Source: an uncultured Treponema sp. (GTDB taxonomy: Bacteria; Spirochaetota; Spirochaetia; Treponematales; Treponemataceae). Taken from it: DNA of 37,171 bases. Below the pieces are notes generated by a model. It did no database searches. It was given only the letters and a program-made list of their open reading frames with translations, and was not told the origin of the DNA. This document shows, one piece after another, positions 35,465 through 37,171 of this stretch. The position numbers and the translations under genes are program-made. Location of the stretch: positions 1 to 37,171 of the forward strand of contig CAMCRZ010000026.1 in assembly GCA_945877425.1 (NCBI GenBank), read 5' to 3'. The first letter of the stretch is position 1; each line of letters opens with the position of its first letter.

Positions 35465-36838
35465 TCATGCATTATCGTGACGTTCTTCCATAGGAACATA
35501 AGGTCTTTCGCCGCCCACATTTTTGTATGCAGGACGATAAATTCTTCCTCCGGCAACAATTTCTTCTATTCTATGAGCGCTCCATCCTGCAATTCTTGCT
35601 ACGGCAAAAAGCGGTGTGTAAAGTTCTCTAGGAATGTTAAGCATTGTGTAGACGAATCCTGAGTAAAAATCAACGTTGCTGCAGATTTTCTTTTCTGAGC
35701 CGTGGAATTCGCTTATAACTGTAGGAACAAGTTTTTCAATTATTCTGTAAAGGTTAAATTCCTCTTCACAGCCTTTTTCTTTTGCAAGTTCTGCTGCCTT
35801 GTCTCTAAGAAGAGTTGCACGAGGGTCACTTATTGTGTAAACTGCATGACCCTGACCGTAAATAAGTCCTGTATGATCAAATGCTTCTTTCCTTGCAATT
35901 TTTCTAAGATATTCACCGATTTCTTTTTCGTTGCTCCAGTCAGAAACATTGGCTTTTATATCATCCATCATTTCCATAACACGGATATTTGCACCGCCAT
36001 GACGACGGCCCTTAAGTGAACCCACTGCTGCTGCAATAGCCGAATATGTGTCTGTATCAGCAGAAGAAACTACGTGAACTGTAAGAGATGAGTTATTTCC
36101 GCCACCGTGTTCTGCGTGAAGGACAAGTGAAAGGTCAAGAATTTCTGCTTCCAGACGAGTGTAGTTTTTATCAGAACGGATTAAACGGAGGAAATTTTCT
36201 GCTGTAGACAATGACGGCAGCGGATTGTGTATGTACATACTTTTTCCGTCATAGTAGCGCCTTTTTGCCTGATATCCGTATGCTGCCAGTGTTGATAAGC
36301 GTGAAGTAAGTTCTATACACTGACGGAGAATGTTAGGTACTTCACGATTTTCAGGATCAGGGTCGTATGAGTATGATGCCAGAACTCCTCTTGCAATTTT
36401 ATTCATAATGTCGCTGGAAGGTGCTTTCATTATCATGTCTTCAGTAAAGTTAGGCGGTAAAGTTCTTAAGCTGCCAAGGAATTCGTTAAATTCTTCAAGC
36501 TGGCTTTTTGTAGGAAGTTCACCGAATAAAAGAAGATAAACGCACTGTTCGTATCCAAACTGACTGTTCTTCTGTGTATCATGAACTATGTCTTCTACGT
36601 TGTATCCGCGGTAAAGCAATCGTCCTGGAACAGCAACTTTTTTTCCTTCACTGTTGATTTCGTAACCTACAACGTCACCGATTTTTGTAAGACCTACAAG
36701 TACGCCTCTTCCGTCTGAATTGCGCAAGCCGCGTTTTACATCATATTTCGCATAAAGAGAAGAATCGATTGGATCATTATTTTCAGCAAGGTTTGAAAGT
36801 TTGTCTAAAAAACCATTTGAAATCATTTCGTCTGCCAT
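35465..36838 (-). CDS. gltA: Citrate synthase
   Basis: Condenses oxaloacetate and acetyl-CoA to citrate. The start is the ATG at 36838, seven bases after TGAGG; a longer frame to 36940 runs through the promoter and is rejected. The 457-residue product has the active-site triad contexts LHAEHGGGNNSS (near 240), GQGHAVYTISDPRA (near 328) and SNVDFYSG (near 388). It resembles the type with an N-terminal extension of about 60 residues and a loop reading KNSQFGYEQ, typical of Firmicutes/anaerobe citrate synthases. In a spirochaete it would feed 2-oxoglutarate/glutamate synthesis rather than a full cycle (inference). Confidence 0.95.
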   Translation of the reverse strand: MADEMISNGFLDKLSNLAENNDPIDSSLYAKYDVKRGLRNSDGRGVLVGLTKIGDVVGYEINSEGKKVAVPGRLLYRGYNVEDIVHDTQKNSQFGYEQCVYLLLFGELPTKSQLEEFNEFLGSLRTLPPNFTEDMIMKAPSSDIMNKIARGVLASYSYDPDPENREVPNILRQCIELTSRLSTLAAYGYQAKRRYYDGKSMYIHNPLPSLSTAENFLRLIRSDKNYTRLEAEILDLSLVLHAEHGGGNNSSLTVHVVSSADTDTYSAIAAAVGSLKGRRHGGANIRVMEMMDDIKANVSDWSNEKEIGEYLRKIARKEAFDHTGLIYGQGHAVYTISDPRATLLRDKAAELAKEKGCEEEFNLYRIIEKLVPTVISEFHGSEKKICSNVDFYSGFVYTMLNIPRELYTPLFAVARIAGWSAHRIEEIVAGGRIYRPAYKNVGGERPYVPMEERHDNA

Positions 36839-36911
36839 AAAAAACCTCACAGTAAAAATTTGAATATTTATGCGATTATACAAAAATAAATCTCTATAAA
36901 TATACAGCACG

Positions 36912-36940
36912 ATTATATAAAGCATTGTTTTTTTTTTCAA
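36912..36940 (-). promoter_or_regulatory. Promoter of the citrate synthase gene
   Basis: TTGAAA at 36940-36935, 17 bases, then a perfect TATAAT at 36917-36912 on the minus strand. The leader is about 67 bases. Confidence 0.7.
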
Positions 36941-37171
36941 GGTAGGTGAAGGAGATTGGACGGCGGGTGATTGACCAGGGGTTGCATCTTATTTTATGCG
37001 GCTTCGTGGAAGAGCACACTGTTCTTTATTAGAGCTGGCTGCTGAAGTTAAAGGTTTGGCTTATCTGCAAAGCGTGGTGGAAGAAGTTAACACTTTTTCG
37101 CAAAAACAGGGCGCCGCCGCCCAACATCATCAACTTAAGAAAGCCACTATTTAAAAAATTAAAAATACATT
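36941..37171. other. Right-edge region without a convincing gene; possible gene remnant
   Basis: Together with the gltA leader, this leaves 36839-37171 without an assigned gene. Bases 36941-37130 look richer in G+C than their surroundings. A plus-strand frame (ATG 36996, stop 37152-37154; 52 residues) reads protein-like (LLELAAEVKGLAYL) but has no ribosome-binding site. An overlapping frame from GTG 36966, behind AAGGAG, stops after about 21 codons. Together they could be a frameshifted or truncated gene. I recognise neither. Confidence 0.25.

Noticed and set aside
36839..36940. 34-residue N-terminal extension of citrate synthase
   Set aside because: The extension would be encoded by the promoter and leader; the ATG at 36838 has a good ribosome-binding site and matches the family start.

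Overview
The window reads as chromosomal DNA from a Treponema-like spirochaete. The DNA is AT-rich and the genes are tightly packed. Lipoprotein signal peptides end in relaxed, spirochaete-style lipoboxes. A small outer-membrane-type gene sits behind a promoter whose spacer holds an 11-base G tract, an arrangement known from Treponema pallidum. The species cannot be named from sequence alone. I see no rRNA, tRNA, CRISPR array, phage or intact insertion sequence; nearly everything is core genome.

Layout, left to right. 1-3385: a UvrD/PcrA-type helicase with an unusual C-terminal Cys/His-rich module, preceded by an unlisted 55-residue membrane protein gene (both minus). 3501-6286: a chemoreceptor translationally coupled to a short SDR oxidoreductase (minus). 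6521-9067: leuS (minus). 9347-9903: outer-membrane-type protein with the poly-G promoter (minus). 9998-11362: MATE exporter (plus), apparently read from a leaderless message. 11492-13819: polar amino-acid ABC importer, order permease, ATPase, binding lipoprotein (minus). 14119-18509: valS, then an HD-domain hydrolase related to (p)ppGpp hydrolases, then a YhcC-like radical SAM protein (plus). 18513-22237: a heterodimeric ABC exporter (minus). 22297-23943: Na+/phosphate symporter with a PhoU-like tail (minus). 24105-25379: O-acetylhomoserine sulfhydrylase (minus), divergent from a cation diffusion facilitator (25598-26554, plus). 26563-31317: a tightly coupled minus-strand operon encoding a SpoIIE-type phosphatase, a second and apparently degenerate membrane SpoIIE-type protein, a STAS anti-sigma-antagonist-like protein and a VanY-like carboxypeptidase. 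31458-35381: grpE-dnaK-dnaJ (minus). 35465-36838: citrate synthase (minus).

How the genes fit together. The most distinctive unit is the partner-switching operon at 26563-31317. One PP2C-type phosphatase keeps its metal-binding aspartates. The other has lost them (Asp to Glu and Asp to Ala) but carries the large membrane and GAF-like sensor region. A STAS substrate follows, and a cell-wall enzyme is coupled by overlapping codons. No RsbW-like kinase lies nearby. The other standout observations are the phase-variable-looking promoter at 9873-9903, the helicase fusion at 181-3180, and start codons without a Shine-Dalgarno sequence that abut -10 boxes in front of three transporter genes.
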